Source: Rhizobium sp. NRK18 (lineage in GTDB: Bacteria; Pseudomonadota; Alphaproteobacteria; Rhizobiales; Rhizobiaceae). From it: a stretch of DNA of 64,000 nt. Below are positions 42,762 through 51,439 of this stretch, one piece after another (positions within the stretch are counted from its first letter, which is position 1; each line of letters starts with the position of its first letter). A program made the translations under genes and the position numbers. Below the pieces are notes generated by a model that ran no database searches, was not told the DNA's origin, and was given only the letters and a program-made list of their open reading frames with translations. The stretch lies in the NCBI RefSeq assembly GCF_024385575.1, contig NZ_JANFMV010000001.1:744001-808000 (forward strand), in the 5' to 3' direction.

Positions 42762-43751
42762 ATGTCTCCGATCATTCGTGCCGACCGCGCGGCAAAGATC
42801 TTTCGCCAGCGCATCCGCCAGCCGGGCCTTGCCGGGTCGCTGCGCTATTATCTGGCGCCCGAGACCAAGGAGGTCAGGGCAGTCGAGGACATTTCCTTCG
42901 AGATCGGCATGGGCGAGGCGGTCGGCTATCTCGGCCCTAACGGTGCCGGCAAGTCGACCATGATCAAGATGCTGACCGGCATTCTGGTGCCGACGGCCGG
43001 CGAGGTGCAGGTGCTCGGCCGCACGCCGCACGAGGAGCGGATCGCCAATGCCCGCGAGATCGGCGTCGTCTTCGGCCAGCGCAGCCAGCTGTGGTGGGAC
43101 CTGCCGCTCGCCGACAGTTTCGACCTGCACCGGCGCATCTATCGTGTCGAAAAGACAGATTACGAGCAAACCCGCGACGAGCTGGTCGCGATGCTGCAGA
43201 TCACGCCCTATATCGACAGGCCGGTCCGCCAGCTGAGCCTCGGCCAGCGCATGCGGGCCGAAATCGCCATGGCGCTGATGCATTCGCCGAAAATCCTGTT
43301 TCTCGACGAGCCGACGATCGGCCTCGACGTCGTCGCCAAGGATGTCGTGCGCAAGTTCCTGGCCGAGATCAACCGCGAACGCGGCACGACGATCATCCTG
43401 ACGACGCATGATCTCAAGGACATCGAGGAGATCTGCCCACGGCTGATCATGGTCGACGAAGGCAAGCTGCTGTTCGACGGGCCGCTCGCCCGGCTGAACG
43501 AAACGTTTGGTGCGCGGCGGAGGCTGACGCTCGAATTTGCCGATGATCCAGGTCCCGTTACCGTGCCGGGTGCCGAGCTGATCGAAGGGGAGGGTATTCG
43601 CCGGGTCTTCACACTTGACCATGACCGCCGGTCGCTGGTCGAGATCATCGCCTCGCTGGGCGATGGCCGGGCGCTGGTCGACGTGCGGCTGGAGGAGCCG
43701 GATATCGAGGATGTGATCCGCACCTATTACCAGTCGCGAATGGCGGGGTAG
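42762..43751 (+). CDS. ABC-2 type exporter ATPase
   Basis: A 329-residue ATPase of the drug/polysaccharide/lipid exporter class. It has Walker A GPNGAGKST (58-66), the Q-loop FGQRSQLWWDLP, the signature LSLGQRMRAEIAMALM (about 157-172), Walker B ILFLDEPTIGLDV and the switch His in TTHD. A C-terminal DUF4162-like domain (about 245-329) follows. It is the first of three exporter genes; both membrane partners follow directly. The substrate is unknown, and the adjacent radical SAM/Lgt-like genes make a modified lipid conceivable. Confidence 0.92.
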   Translation: MSPIIRADRAAKIFRQRIRQPGLAGSLRYYLAPETKEVRAVEDISFEIGMGEAVGYLGPNGAGKSTMIKMLTGILVPTAGEVQVLGRTPHEERIANAREIGVVFGQRSQLWWDLPLADSFDLHRRIYRVEKTDYEQTRDELVAMLQITPYIDRPVRQLSLGQRMRAEIAMALMHSPKILFLDEPTIGLDVVAKDVVRKFLAEINRERGTTIILTTHDLKDIEEICPRLIMVDEGKLLFDGPLARLNETFGARRRLTLEFADDPGPVTVPGAELIEGEGIRRVFTLDHDRRSLVEIIASLGDGRALVDVRLEEPDIEDVIRTYYQSRMAG

Positions 43752-43755
43752 GCCG

Positions 43756-44544
43756 ATGTTCTTCGCCTATGCCCTGTCAGCCTTCCGCACGCAGGCGAGC
43801 TTCCGGTCGCAGACCTTCATGCGCATCATCGGCGGTGCGGTCGTGGTGTTTTCCCGCGTGTCGATCTGGTCCTCCGTCTACGGCCATCAGCAGTCGATGG
43901 ACGGGATCGGCCTCGTCCAGATGGTCACCTATGCGATCATCGGGACGACGCTGCTGTCTGCCTGGGATGCAAGCCAGATGGTGCGCGAAATCGGCGCCGA
44001 CATCCGCAGCGGCGATGTCATCAGCCAGTTGATGCGGCCTTACAGCTACCCCGTCTCGCTGTTTGCGCGGCAGTTCGGAGTCAGGGGCTTCGACATGCTG
44101 GCCGTCGGCGTGCCGGTTCTCGCCGGCGCGAGCCTGCTCTACGGCTTCCAGCCGCCGGCGAGCCTTGCCCATGCGCTGCTGTTCGTGCCCTTCGTTATCC
44201 TGTCGCTCGTCATCCTGTTCGGGCTTGCGACCTTCGTCGGGCTTCTGGTGTTCTGGGTGATGGATGTGCTGGCGCTAGACTGGTTCCTGCGCGGAATGCT
44301 CGCCTTCTTCTCCGGAGGGCTGGTGCCGCTGTGGTTCTTTCCGGACTGGGCGCAAGGGGTGGCGCAGCATCTGCCGTTCGCCTGGGTGACCTTCTATCCG
44401 ATGGCAGTTTATCTCGGGCAGATGGATGTCGCGACCGCATTCCTCTATTTGGCGTTCGGTGCCGGATGGGCGGTCTTTCTGGCCGGGCTCATCGCCTTTA
44501 CCTGGCGCCGCGCCTGCCTGCGCCTGGTCATCCAGGGAGGCTGA
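43756..44544 (+). CDS. ABC-2 type exporter permease (first subunit)
   Basis: A 262-residue six-span membrane protein of the ABC-2 permease family (DUF990/COG4587-like). The cytoplasmic coupling segment is REIGADIRSGDVISQLMRPYSYP (about 77-99), followed by spans to the C-terminus, with FFSGGLVPLWFFPDWAQ near residue 190. It starts 4 bases after the ATPase stop and ends 2 bases before the second permease, so the three form one complex. Confidence 0.88.
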   Translation: MFFAYALSAFRTQASFRSQTFMRIIGGAVVVFSRVSIWSSVYGHQQSMDGIGLVQMVTYAIIGTTLLSAWDASQMVREIGADIRSGDVISQLMRPYSYPVSLFARQFGVRGFDMLAVGVPVLAGASLLYGFQPPASLAHALLFVPFVILSLVILFGLATFVGLLVFWVMDVLALDWFLRGMLAFFSGGLVPLWFFPDWAQGVAQHLPFAWVTFYPMAVYLGQMDVATAFLYLAFGAGWAVFLAGLIAFTWRRACLRLVIQGG

Positions 44545-44546
44545 CG

Positions 44547-45347
44547 ATGATCGCGAGCCTCTCCCTCTACTGGTACCTGATCCGGCTGCAGCTGCGCACG
44601 CGGCTCGAATACCGCGCCAACCTCGTCATCGCTTGGTTTGCCCAGGCCTTCGGCTATGCCAGCGTCTACGGCTCGATCTGGGTGATCGCCAACCGGTTCG
44701 AGATGATCGGCGGCTGGACGTGGCCGGAGCTTGCCTTTCTCCTCGGCTTCCATGTGCTCGGCTATTCGCTGGGGGCGATGTTCACCTTCGTGCAGCTGCG
44801 CAACATGGAGGAGCGGGTGCGCAACGGCACCTTCGACGTCCTGCTCGTCCAGCCGATCAATCCCTGGGCGTTTCTCGCCTTTTCCGGCTTCAACATCGAA
44901 TATGGCGGTCACGTCACGCTCGGCATCGGCCTGATCGCCTGGGCCGCGCCAAATGCCGGCATCGACTGGTCGATCATCGCCGGCCTGCAGCTTGTCCTCA
45001 GCCTGATCAGCGCGGCGCTGCTTTCGGGCGCAATCCTGACCATGGTCGCCGCCGTGGCGCTGATCCTGACGCGCTCGCGCTATCTCTTCGGTCTCTACTT
45101 CGATTTCTGGGAGATGGCGCGCTATCCGCTGACGATCTTCGCCTGGCCGGTGCAGGTGCTGATGCTGACCATCGTGCCGCTCGGTTTCATGGCCTATGTG
45201 CCGGTCGCGTCCCTTCTCGGAAAGCCGGTGCCTTTCCTCGGGAGCTATGGCGGACTGGCAAGCCTGATCGCAGGGCCGGCCGCCGTGCTTGTCGCCTTGT
45301 GGTTCTGGCGCTTCTGCCTGAGACGATATCAGGGCGCCGGCGGCTGA
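44547..45347 (+). CDS. ABC-2 type exporter permease (second subunit)
   Basis: A 266-residue six-span permease homologous to the preceding one (COG3694-like). The coupling segment reads RNMEERVRNGTFDVLLVQPINPW (about 87-109). GGGAGG is 5-10 bases before the ATG at 44547; a longer open frame upstream is the shadow of the first permease. The stop codon lies inside the terminator hairpin at 45331-45358, closing the operon. Confidence 0.88.
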   Translation: MIASLSLYWYLIRLQLRTRLEYRANLVIAWFAQAFGYASVYGSIWVIANRFEMIGGWTWPELAFLLGFHVLGYSLGAMFTFVQLRNMEERVRNGTFDVLLVQPINPWAFLAFSGFNIEYGGHVTLGIGLIAWAAPNAGIDWSIIAGLQLVLSLISAALLSGAILTMVAAVALILTRSRYLFGLYFDFWEMARYPLTIFAWPVQVLMLTIVPLGFMAYVPVASLLGKPVPFLGSYGGLASLIAGPAAVLVALWFWRFCLRRYQGAGG

Positions 45348-45358
45348 GCGCCCTTTTT
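45331..45358 (+). terminator. Terminator of the ABC-2 exporter operon
   Basis: AGGGCGC and GCGCCCT form a 7-bp stem followed by TTTTT. The hairpin overlaps the stop codon of the second permease gene. Confidence 0.85.
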
Positions 45359-45359
45359 G

Positions 45360-45392
45360 CTGTCATCAAACATCCATCAAACTGTCGCGGAT
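45360..45392 (+). promoter_or_regulatory. Pho box upstream of phoD
   Basis: Three successive 11-base units read CTGTCATCAAA, CATCCATCAAA and CTGTCGCGGAT. This is the 11-base tandem layout of PhoB sites (7-base CTGTCAT-like boxes with 4-base AT-rich spacers). It lies about 80 bases before the phosphatase start codon, so phosphate-starvation induction is expected. Confidence 0.8.
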
Positions 45393-45471
45393 CCTTGATC
45401 TGACTGACATGCGGCCATGGTCCTTTGCCGGCGCGGGAGTTCGTCCCGTTTCCCATCAAAGGAGAGGTTTG

Positions 45472-47049
45472 ATGTCCAAGGCCCTGATGGCGTTCACGCG
45501 CCGTAGTTTCCTTCGCTCGTCCGCTGCCACCGGACTGGTCGCCGCTTCCGGTCTGGCGCTGCCCGCTTACCTGCGCGCCGCCGATCGCCCCGTCTTCACC
45601 CACGGCGTACAGTCCGGCGATGTCGACATGTCGTCCGGCATGGTCTGGAGCCGCGTCGACCGTCCGTCGCGCATCATGATGGAATATGCGACCACCGAGA
45701 GCTTCTCCGATGCCGTTCGCCTGGCACCGCTTAATGCGCTCCCCGAAACGGATTACGCCGTCAAGCGCCTGATCGAGGGCCTGCCGTCCGACCAGGATAT
45801 CTTCTACCGCTTCGTCGCCGCCGACCTGCAGGACATCAACACCGTGTCGGAACCGGTTGTCGGACGCTTCCGTGCCGCGCCGTCTTCCAAGCGTTCCGTC
45901 CGCTTCGCCTGGTCTGGCGATACCGCCGGCCAGGGCTGGGGCATCGACGAGACCGGCATGAAGACCTATGCCACGATCGCCAAGCATCAGCCGGATTTCT
46001 TCGTTCATTCCGGCGACACGATCTACGCCGATGGCAGCATGAAGGACGAAGTCGATCTTCCCGACGGCTCGAAGTGGATCAACAAGGTGCTGATCGACGA
46101 GAAGCGCAATGTCGCCCAGACGCTGGACGAATATCGCGGCCAGTGGAAGTACAACATGATGGACGAGCATGTGCGCGCGCTGAATGCCGTCTGTCCGACC
46201 TTCTTCCAGTGGGACGACCACGAGGTGCTGAACAACTGGTCCGACTCCAAGGACCTGTCGCATGACGACCGCTACAAGGAAAAGTCGATCCATGTGTTGT
46301 CGGCCCGCGCGGCCCGCGCCTTCCATGAAATGACGCCGATCCGCTATATCCCGGCCGAGCCGGGCCGGGTCTACCGCAAGATCGCCTACGGTCCTCTGGT
46401 CGATGTCTTCTTCCTCGATATGCGCTCCTATCGTGGTCCGAACCATGACGGCTTCGAGACCGAGATGACGCCGGAATCCCGCATTCTCGGCGCCGAACAG
46501 GTTGCCTGGCTGAAGCGTGAGCTGGCCGGCTCCAAGGCCACCTGGAAGGTGATCGCCGCCGACATGCCGCTCAGCCTGATCGTCTGGGACAATTACAAGG
46601 ATCGGAAGGGTGACGAGGCCGTCGCCAACGCCGACAACGGCTTGCCGAAGGGCCGCGAACTGGAAATCGCCGATCTGCTGCGCTTCATGAAGACGGCCGG
46701 CATTTCCAACACGATCTGGGTCACCGCCGACGTGCATTACACGGCCGCGCATTATTACGATCCGAACAAGGCGCAGTTCCAGGATTTCGAACCCTTCTGG
46801 GAATTCGTCTCCGGTCCGCTGCATGCCGGCACCTATGGCCCGAACGAACTCGACATGACCTTCGGTCCGGAAGCGAAGTTCGTAAAGGCGCCGCCGGAGG
46901 GTCAGTCCAACCTGCCGCCGTCCGCCGGCTTCCAGTTCTTCGGTCTCGTCGATGTCGACGGGCAGACGGAACAGCTCACCGTCCGCCTGATGGACCGTGA
47001 CGACAACGAACTCTGGAAGATCACGCTCGATCCGGTTCGCAACGCCTGA
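45472..47049 (+). CDS. phoD: Alkaline phosphatase D (PhoD), Tat-exported
   Basis: A 525-residue periplasmic or secreted metallophosphoesterase that releases phosphate from organic mono- or diesters. The signal is twin-arginine (TRRSFLRSS, about residues 9-17). The PhoD N-terminal domain starts FTHGVQSGDVDMSSGMVWSRVD, and the metal-binding core shows WSGDTAGQG, HSGDTIYAD, FFQWDDHEVLNNW and TADVHYTAAHYYD. AAAGGAGAGG precedes the ATG at 45472. A three-unit Pho box upstream indicates PhoB control. It is a single-gene unit between two terminators. Confidence 0.95.
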   Translation: MSKALMAFTRRSFLRSSAATGLVAASGLALPAYLRAADRPVFTHGVQSGDVDMSSGMVWSRVDRPSRIMMEYATTESFSDAVRLAPLNALPETDYAVKRLIEGLPSDQDIFYRFVAADLQDINTVSEPVVGRFRAAPSSKRSVRFAWSGDTAGQGWGIDETGMKTYATIAKHQPDFFVHSGDTIYADGSMKDEVDLPDGSKWINKVLIDEKRNVAQTLDEYRGQWKYNMMDEHVRALNAVCPTFFQWDDHEVLNNWSDSKDLSHDDRYKEKSIHVLSARAARAFHEMTPIRYIPAEPGRVYRKIAYGPLVDVFFLDMRSYRGPNHDGFETEMTPESRILGAEQVAWLKRELAGSKATWKVIAADMPLSLIVWDNYKDRKGDEAVANADNGLPKGRELEIADLLRFMKTAGISNTIWVTADVHYTAAHYYDPNKAQFQDFEPFWEFVSGPLHAGTYGPNELDMTFGPEAKFVKAPPEGQSNLPPSAGFQFFGLVDVDGQTEQLTVRLMDRDDNELWKITLDPVRNA

Positions 47050-47076
47050 CAAGGTCAAAACGGCCTCTAGCCGGAA

Positions 47077-47119
47077 GGATAAGGCCGGAGCCATTGCGGT
47101 TGCCGGCCTTATCCCCCTT
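47077..47119 (+). terminator. Terminator after phoD
   Basis: GGATAAGGCCGG pairs with CCGGCCTTATCC (12 bp, loop of 14), followed by CCCTTT. It lies between phoD and typA. Confidence 0.75.
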
Positions 47120-47215
47120 TCGCAATCGCGAAAAACAATGTATGAGCGCGCCAAATGTAACTGGCGCGTCCTCCCAATGCCCGTATCGCGCCTCAGCCAT
47201 CAAGAGATTTGACCT

Positions 47216-49048
47216 ATGCAGATTCGCAACATTGCGATTATCGCCCACGTTGACCATGGGAAGACCACGCTCGTTGACGAGCTTCTGAAGCAGTCGGGCT
47301 CGTTCCGCGAAAACCAGCGTGTTGCAGAACGCGTGATGGACTCCAACGATCTGGAAAAAGAGCGCGGCATCACCATTCTCGCCAAGGCAACATCGGTCGA
47401 GTGGAAGGGCGTACGCGTCAACATCGTCGACACCCCCGGCCACGCCGACTTCGGCGGCGAAGTCGAACGCATTCTCTCGATGGTGGACGGCGCGATCGTC
47501 CTGGTCGACTCGTCCGAAGGCCCGATGCCGCAGACCAAGTTCGTTGTCGGCAAGGCGCTGAAGGTCGGTTTGAAGCCGATCGTCGCGATCAACAAGATCG
47601 ACCGTCCGGACGGCCGCCACGAAGAAGTCATCAACGAAGTCTTCGACCTGTTCGCCAATCTCGACGCCACCGACGAGCAGCTCGACTTCCCGATCCTCTA
47701 CGGTTCCGGTCGTGATGGCTGGATGAACTACAATCCGGAAGGCCCGAAGGAAGAAGGCCTCGCGCCGCTCCTCGACCTCGTCCTGAAGCACGTTCCCGAG
47801 CCGAGCGTCGGTGACGAAGACGGCGCCTTCCGCATGATCGGCACGATCCTGGAAGCCAACCCCTTCCTCGGCCGCATCATCACCGGCCGCATCCATTCCG
47901 GCTCGATCAAGCCGAACCAGGCTGTCAAGGTTCTCGGCCAGGACGGCAAGACGATCGAAACCGGCCGTATCTCCAAGATCCTCGCCTTCCGCGGCATCGA
48001 GCGCACGGCGATCGATGAGGCCCATGCGGGCGACATCGTCGCGATCGCCGGTCTCTCCAAGGGCACGGTCGCCGATACGTTCTGCGATCCGTCCGTCGCC
48101 GAGCCGCTGGCTGCACAGCCGATCGATCCGCCGACCGTTACCATGTCCTTCCTCGTCAACGACTCGCCGCTCGCCGGCACCGAGGGCGACAAGGTCACGA
48201 GCCGCGTCATCCGCGACCGTCTGCTCAAGGAAGCCGAAGGCAACGTTGCGCTGAAGATCGAGGAAGCGGAAGGCAAGGATTCGTTCTTCGTGTCCGGCCG
48301 TGGCGAATTGCAGCTCGCCGTGCTGATCGAAACGATGCGCCGCGAAGGCTTCGAGCTTGCCGTGTCGCGTCCGCGCGTCGTCATGCACAAGGACGAGAAT
48401 GGCCAGCTTCTCGAGCCTATCGAAGAAGTCGTCATCGACGTCGATGAAGAACATTCCGGCGTCGTCGTCCAGAAGATGTCCGAGCGCAAGGCTGAAATGG
48501 CCGAGCTTCGTCCGTCGGGCGGCAATCGCGTCCGTCTGGTGTTCTTCGCGCCGACCCGCGGCCTGATCGGTTACCAGTCGGAACTTCTGACGGATACGCG
48601 CGGTACCGCGATCATGAACCGCCTGTTCCACGACTACCAGCCCTTCAAGGGCCAGATCGCCGGCCGCACCAATGGCGTGCTGCTGTCGAACGGTTCGGGC
48701 GAGGCTGTCGCCTATGCGATGTTCAACCTGGAAGACCGCGGTCCGATGATCATCGAGCCGGGCGAGAAGGTCTATGCCGGCATGATCATCGGCATCCACT
48801 CGCGCGACAACGATCTGGAAGTCAACGTGCTCAAGGGCAAGCAGCTGACCAACATCCGCGCCGCCGGCAAGGACGAAGCCGTCAAGCTCACGCCGCCGAT
48901 CCGCATGACGCTCGACCGCGCGCTTTCCTGGATCCAGGACGACGAGCTGATGGAAGTGACGCCGAAGTCTATCCGTCTTCGCAAGCTCTATCTGGACAGC
49001 AACGACCGCAAGCGGTTCGAAAAGACGCGCGCCCAGGGCGCCGCCTGA
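47216..49048 (+). CDS. typA: Translational GTPase TypA/BipA
   Basis: A 610-residue ribosome-binding GTPase involved in stress adaptation and ribosome assembly. It shows the G1 loop AHVDHGKTT (10-18), RGITI (switch I), DTPGHADFGGEVERIL (G3) and NKID (G4), followed by the EF-G-like domains III and V and the TypA-specific C-terminal domain (GLIGYQSELLTDTRGTA, RNMR-type end). The length equals that of typical TypA. The gene is monocistronic, with terminators on both sides. Confidence 0.98.
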   Translation: MQIRNIAIIAHVDHGKTTLVDELLKQSGSFRENQRVAERVMDSNDLEKERGITILAKATSVEWKGVRVNIVDTPGHADFGGEVERILSMVDGAIVLVDSSEGPMPQTKFVVGKALKVGLKPIVAINKIDRPDGRHEEVINEVFDLFANLDATDEQLDFPILYGSGRDGWMNYNPEGPKEEGLAPLLDLVLKHVPEPSVGDEDGAFRMIGTILEANPFLGRIITGRIHSGSIKPNQAVKVLGQDGKTIETGRISKILAFRGIERTAIDEAHAGDIVAIAGLSKGTVADTFCDPSVAEPLAAQPIDPPTVTMSFLVNDSPLAGTEGDKVTSRVIRDRLLKEAEGNVALKIEEAEGKDSFFVSGRGELQLAVLIETMRREGFELAVSRPRVVMHKDENGQLLEPIEEVVIDVDEEHSGVVVQKMSERKAEMAELRPSGGNRVRLVFFAPTRGLIGYQSELLTDTRGTAIMNRLFHDYQPFKGQIAGRTNGVLLSNGSGEAVAYAMFNLEDRGPMIIEPGEKVYAGMIIGIHSRDNDLEVNVLKGKQLTNIRAAGKDEAVKLTPPIRMTLDRALSWIQDDELMEVTPKSIRLRKLYLDSNDRKRFEKTRAQGAA

Positions 49049-49071
49049 GAAACCGGTTGATAGAAGATAAG

Positions 49072-49102
49072 AAATCCCCGGCAGGCCTTGCCGGGGATTT
49101 TG
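49072..49102 (+). terminator. Rho-independent terminator of typA
   Basis: AAATCCCCGGCA and TGCCGGGGATTT form a perfect 12-bp stem with a 5-base loop, followed by TTTG. Confidence 0.88.
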
Positions 49103-49159
49103 TGTTTCTGGCATCAGGCTAATCCTGTGTGTTCGTCGCGGTGGACCTTGCCGGTGACG

Positions 49160-49175
49160 TTAAAAAAGCGTTAAC
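49160..49175. promoter_or_regulatory. CtrA-type box upstream of the GNAT gene
   Basis: TTAA-AAAAGCG-TTAAC matches the full alphaproteobacterial CtrA consensus TTAA-N7-TTAAC, and is nearly symmetric. It lies about 85 bases before the acetyltransferase start, in the typA-downstream intergenic region. Confidence 0.6.
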
Positions 49176-49257
49176 GTCCGAATACGCCCATGACGGCGGG
49201 TCGGAAAACAAAACCAACCCCGGGCGCGTGTATTTTGTTTGAAGCCGGGGCGACGTT

Positions 49258-49764
49258 ATGAAGACGTTATCGATTGATGTCAGACATGCGGATCCGCAGG
49301 ATGCGCGGGCGATCTCCGAAGCCCATCGGGCGGCCTGGCGCCACACCTATTCCGGCATCATTCCCCACCAGCCATTGACCAACATGATCGAGCGCCGCGG
49401 CGAAACCTGGTGGCGCAAGGCGACGCGCGGACCGGCAACGCTGCTGGTCGCCGACGTGGCGGGCATGATTGCCGGTTACGCCACGCTGGGTCTCAACCGC
49501 GCCCGTGGCCTGCCGCAGGAAGGCGAGATCTACGAACTCTATCTGCGTCCCGAATATCAGGGCATCGGCCTCGGCACGCTGCTGTTCGGCGAGTCGCGCC
49601 GGCTGCTGAAATCGCTCGGCTGCGAAGGCATGGTCGTCTGGTGCCTAGAGGACAGCGAACAGGGCGAACGCTTCCTGCGCTCCAGGGGTGGCGTCGATCT
49701 CGTCGAGGGCACCGAGGATTTCGGCGACAAGAAGCTGAAGAAGCTCGGCTTCATCTGGAATTGA
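49258..49764 (+). CDS. GNAT-family N-acetyltransferase
   Basis: A 168-residue acetyltransferase. Motif A is EIYELYLRPEYQGIGLGTLLFGESRRLL (about 88-115), with the acetyl-CoA-binding Q/GxGxG/A loop QGIGLG. The N-terminal part (AISEAHRAAWRHTYSGIIP) is typical of GNATs acting on small molecules. The substrate is unknown. A CtrA-type box upstream (49160) suggests cell-cycle control. The neighbouring converging gene ends 3 bases away. Confidence 0.88.
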   Translation: MKTLSIDVRHADPQDARAISEAHRAAWRHTYSGIIPHQPLTNMIERRGETWWRKATRGPATLLVADVAGMIAGYATLGLNRARGLPQEGEIYELYLRPEYQGIGLGTLLFGESRRLLKSLGCEGMVVWCLEDSEQGERFLRSRGGVDLVEGTEDFGDKKLKKLGFIWN

Positions 49765-49767
49765 TCT

Positions 49768-50391
49768 TCATTCCACCTTGAGACGCTCGGGCAGGTGGCG
49801 CATCGGTTCGCCAGCCTTTTCGCCTCGTTCCCCATGCCAGAACGGCTCCTGATAGCCGCAGGCGAAGTCGAGGGCTTCCTCGTCGGCGACCTTGCGGGCG
49901 ATCTCGTTGGCATCCTTGTTGGCGAGCGCATCGACATAGCCGACCACGCAGGACACGCCGTCGGCCGGATCGCTGGCGACATGCGATATGACCAGAACCT
50001 GGCCTGCAGTCTTCGGCGTCGTTGCGCCCGTCTCGTCCACATTGTCGATGAACCAGCGGTGGATTGCGGCGACCGGCTTTCCGGCGGCATCGAGGCGCCA
50101 CTCGATCTTCGTGTTGACGTGGTTGAAGGTGCCGAAGCTCTCGAAGGCTTCCGACAGCATGTCTTCGGCTGCAGGTCCGTAGAGCATGGACTGGCGCAGG
50201 TCGCCTTCCTTGAAATAGACCGGATAGTCCTCGTAGCCGCCGCACTTCAGGACCCCGCCATCGGGATCCTGCGAAATGGTTTCACATTGCTTCAGGTCGA
50301 GATCGGTATAGACGCTCGAATTGGCAAGCGCGAAGCCCGCGCTTGCTGCGAGAAGAGCCGATGCCATTCCGATGATGCCGATCCTGGTCAT
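49768..50391 (-). CDS. Secreted hypothetical protein
   Basis: A 207-residue protein with a Sec signal peptide (RIGIIGMASALLAASAGFALA, cleavage near residue 23). The mature part starts NSSVYTDLDLKQCETISQDPDGGVLKCGGYEDYPVYFKEGDLR and has cysteines at spaced positions suggesting two disulfides. I recognise this type as a conserved hypothetical periplasmic protein of rhizobia, without known function. AAGGGACA precedes the ATG at 50391. It is divergent from ppa and probably monocistronic. Confidence 0.85.
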   Translation of the reverse strand: MTRIGIIGMASALLAASAGFALANSSVYTDLDLKQCETISQDPDGGVLKCGGYEDYPVYFKEGDLRQSMLYGPAAEDMLSEAFESFGTFNHVNTKIEWRLDAAGKPVAAIHRWFIDNVDETGATTPKTAGQVLVISHVASDPADGVSCVVGYVDALANKDANEIARKVADEEALDFACGYQEPFWHGERGEKAGEPMRHLPERLKVE

Positions 50392-50564
50392 GTGTCCCTT
50401 CCTGCTGGTCGTCGGCATCATTGATCATTCGGTAGCCAAAGTGAAGCAATCCCGCATCGAAACGCGCCGATGTCCTGTCGCCACGCGTTTCGCATGTTGC
50501 GTTGCGACATGTTTGCCATTATCGAGACGGCAACAGTTTCGACCCCAGCTCATTGGAGACGTAA

Positions 50565-51098
50565 ATGCGCATTGATGCGATCGCCATCGGCAAGAACCCG
50601 CCGGAAGATGTCAACGTGATCGTCGAGGTCCCGGTCGGCGGCCATCCGATCAAGTACGAAATGGACAAGGAAGCAGGCACGCTCGTCGTCGACCGCTTCC
50701 TCTATACGCCGATGACCTATCCGGGCAATTACGGCTTCGTGCCGCACACGCTCTGCGAAGACGGCGACCCGATCGACGTCCTGATCTGCAACACGCGTCC
50801 GCTGGTTCCGGGCTGCGTCATCAACGTCCGCCCGATCGGCGTGATGATGATGGAAGACGACGGCGGTAAGGACGAGAAGATTCTCGCCGTGCCGGTCAAC
50901 AAGCTGACCCGCCGCTACGAGAACGTCCACAACTACACCGACCTGCCGGAAATCACCCTGCAGCAGATCGAGCACTTCTTCTCGCACTACAAGGATCTGG
51001 AGCCCGGCAAATGGGTCAAGATCGGCGACTGGCAGAACGTCGACGTCGCCAAACGGCTGATCCTCGAATCCATCGAGCGCGCCAAGAACGCCAAGTAA
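50565..51098 (+). CDS. ppa: Inorganic pyrophosphatase (family I)
   Basis: A cytoplasmic 177-residue enzyme that hydrolyses pyrophosphate and drives biosynthetic reactions. It shows [28 protein letters not shown] and the magnesium-binding EDGDPIDVL with three Asp/Glu positions (about residues 65-73). The length is that of bacterial hexameric family I enzymes. GGAGACGTAA precedes the ATG. Confidence 0.98.
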   Translation: MRIDAIAIGKNPPEDVNVIVEVPVGGHPIKYEMDKEAGTLVVDRFLYTPMTYPGNYGFVPHTLCEDGDPIDVLICNTRPLVPGCVINVRPIGVMMMEDDGGKDEKILAVPVNKLTRRYENVHNYTDLPEITLQQIEHFFSHYKDLEPGKWVKIGDWQNVDVAKRLILESIERAKNAK

Positions 51099-51108
51099 GC
51101 GTCACGCG

Positions 51109-51423
51109 TCAGCTGTCGTTAAAGGCGGCAAGCTTCCGTTTCAAATCCTCCGGGTCGCCATCGATCCGGAGGATTTTTTTACGCGCCGTTTCTCCGCCCT
51201 GAACGGAGATCGATGATTTCGGGATGGAGAGCGTCTTGGCGAGAAGGGCAATGAGCGCCTTGTTGGCCTTGCCCTTTTCCGGAACGGCCGTAACGCGGGC
51301 CTTCAGATAGGTTTCGCCCGCCGCATCCGTCTCGATGCCTTCCACGGTGTCGCGTCCGGCATTCGGTGTCAGCCGGACACAAAGCGTCGCGTGGTCGTCA
51401 AAAAGCCGGAGCGCTGCGGACAC
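51109..51423 (-). CDS. yggU: DUF167 (YggU) family protein
   Basis: A 104-residue cytoplasmic protein of the DUF167 family. It has VRLTPNAGRDTVEGI at the N-terminus, LKARVTAVPEKGKANKALIALLA (about 39-61), and ISVQGGETARKKILRIDG. Function is not established. The GTG at 51423 has AGGACGAC 8 bases upstream and lies 16 bases after yggT, an operon pair conserved in many proteobacteria. Confidence 0.9.
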   Translation of the reverse strand: MSAALRLFDDHATLCVRLTPNAGRDTVEGIETDAAGETYLKARVTAVPEKGKANKALIALLAKTLSIPKSSISVQGGETARKKILRIDGDPEDLKRKLAAFNDS

Positions 51424-51439
51424 CGGGGTCGTCCTGCCG

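Noticed and set aside
45187..47154. A 655-residue open frame antisense to phoD
   Set aside because: Shadow of phoD; no motif, no ribosome site, and it would run through a terminator and a Pho box.
47021..49114. A 697-residue open frame antisense to typA
   Set aside because: Shadow of a highly conserved gene; composition is typical of complementary-strand frames.
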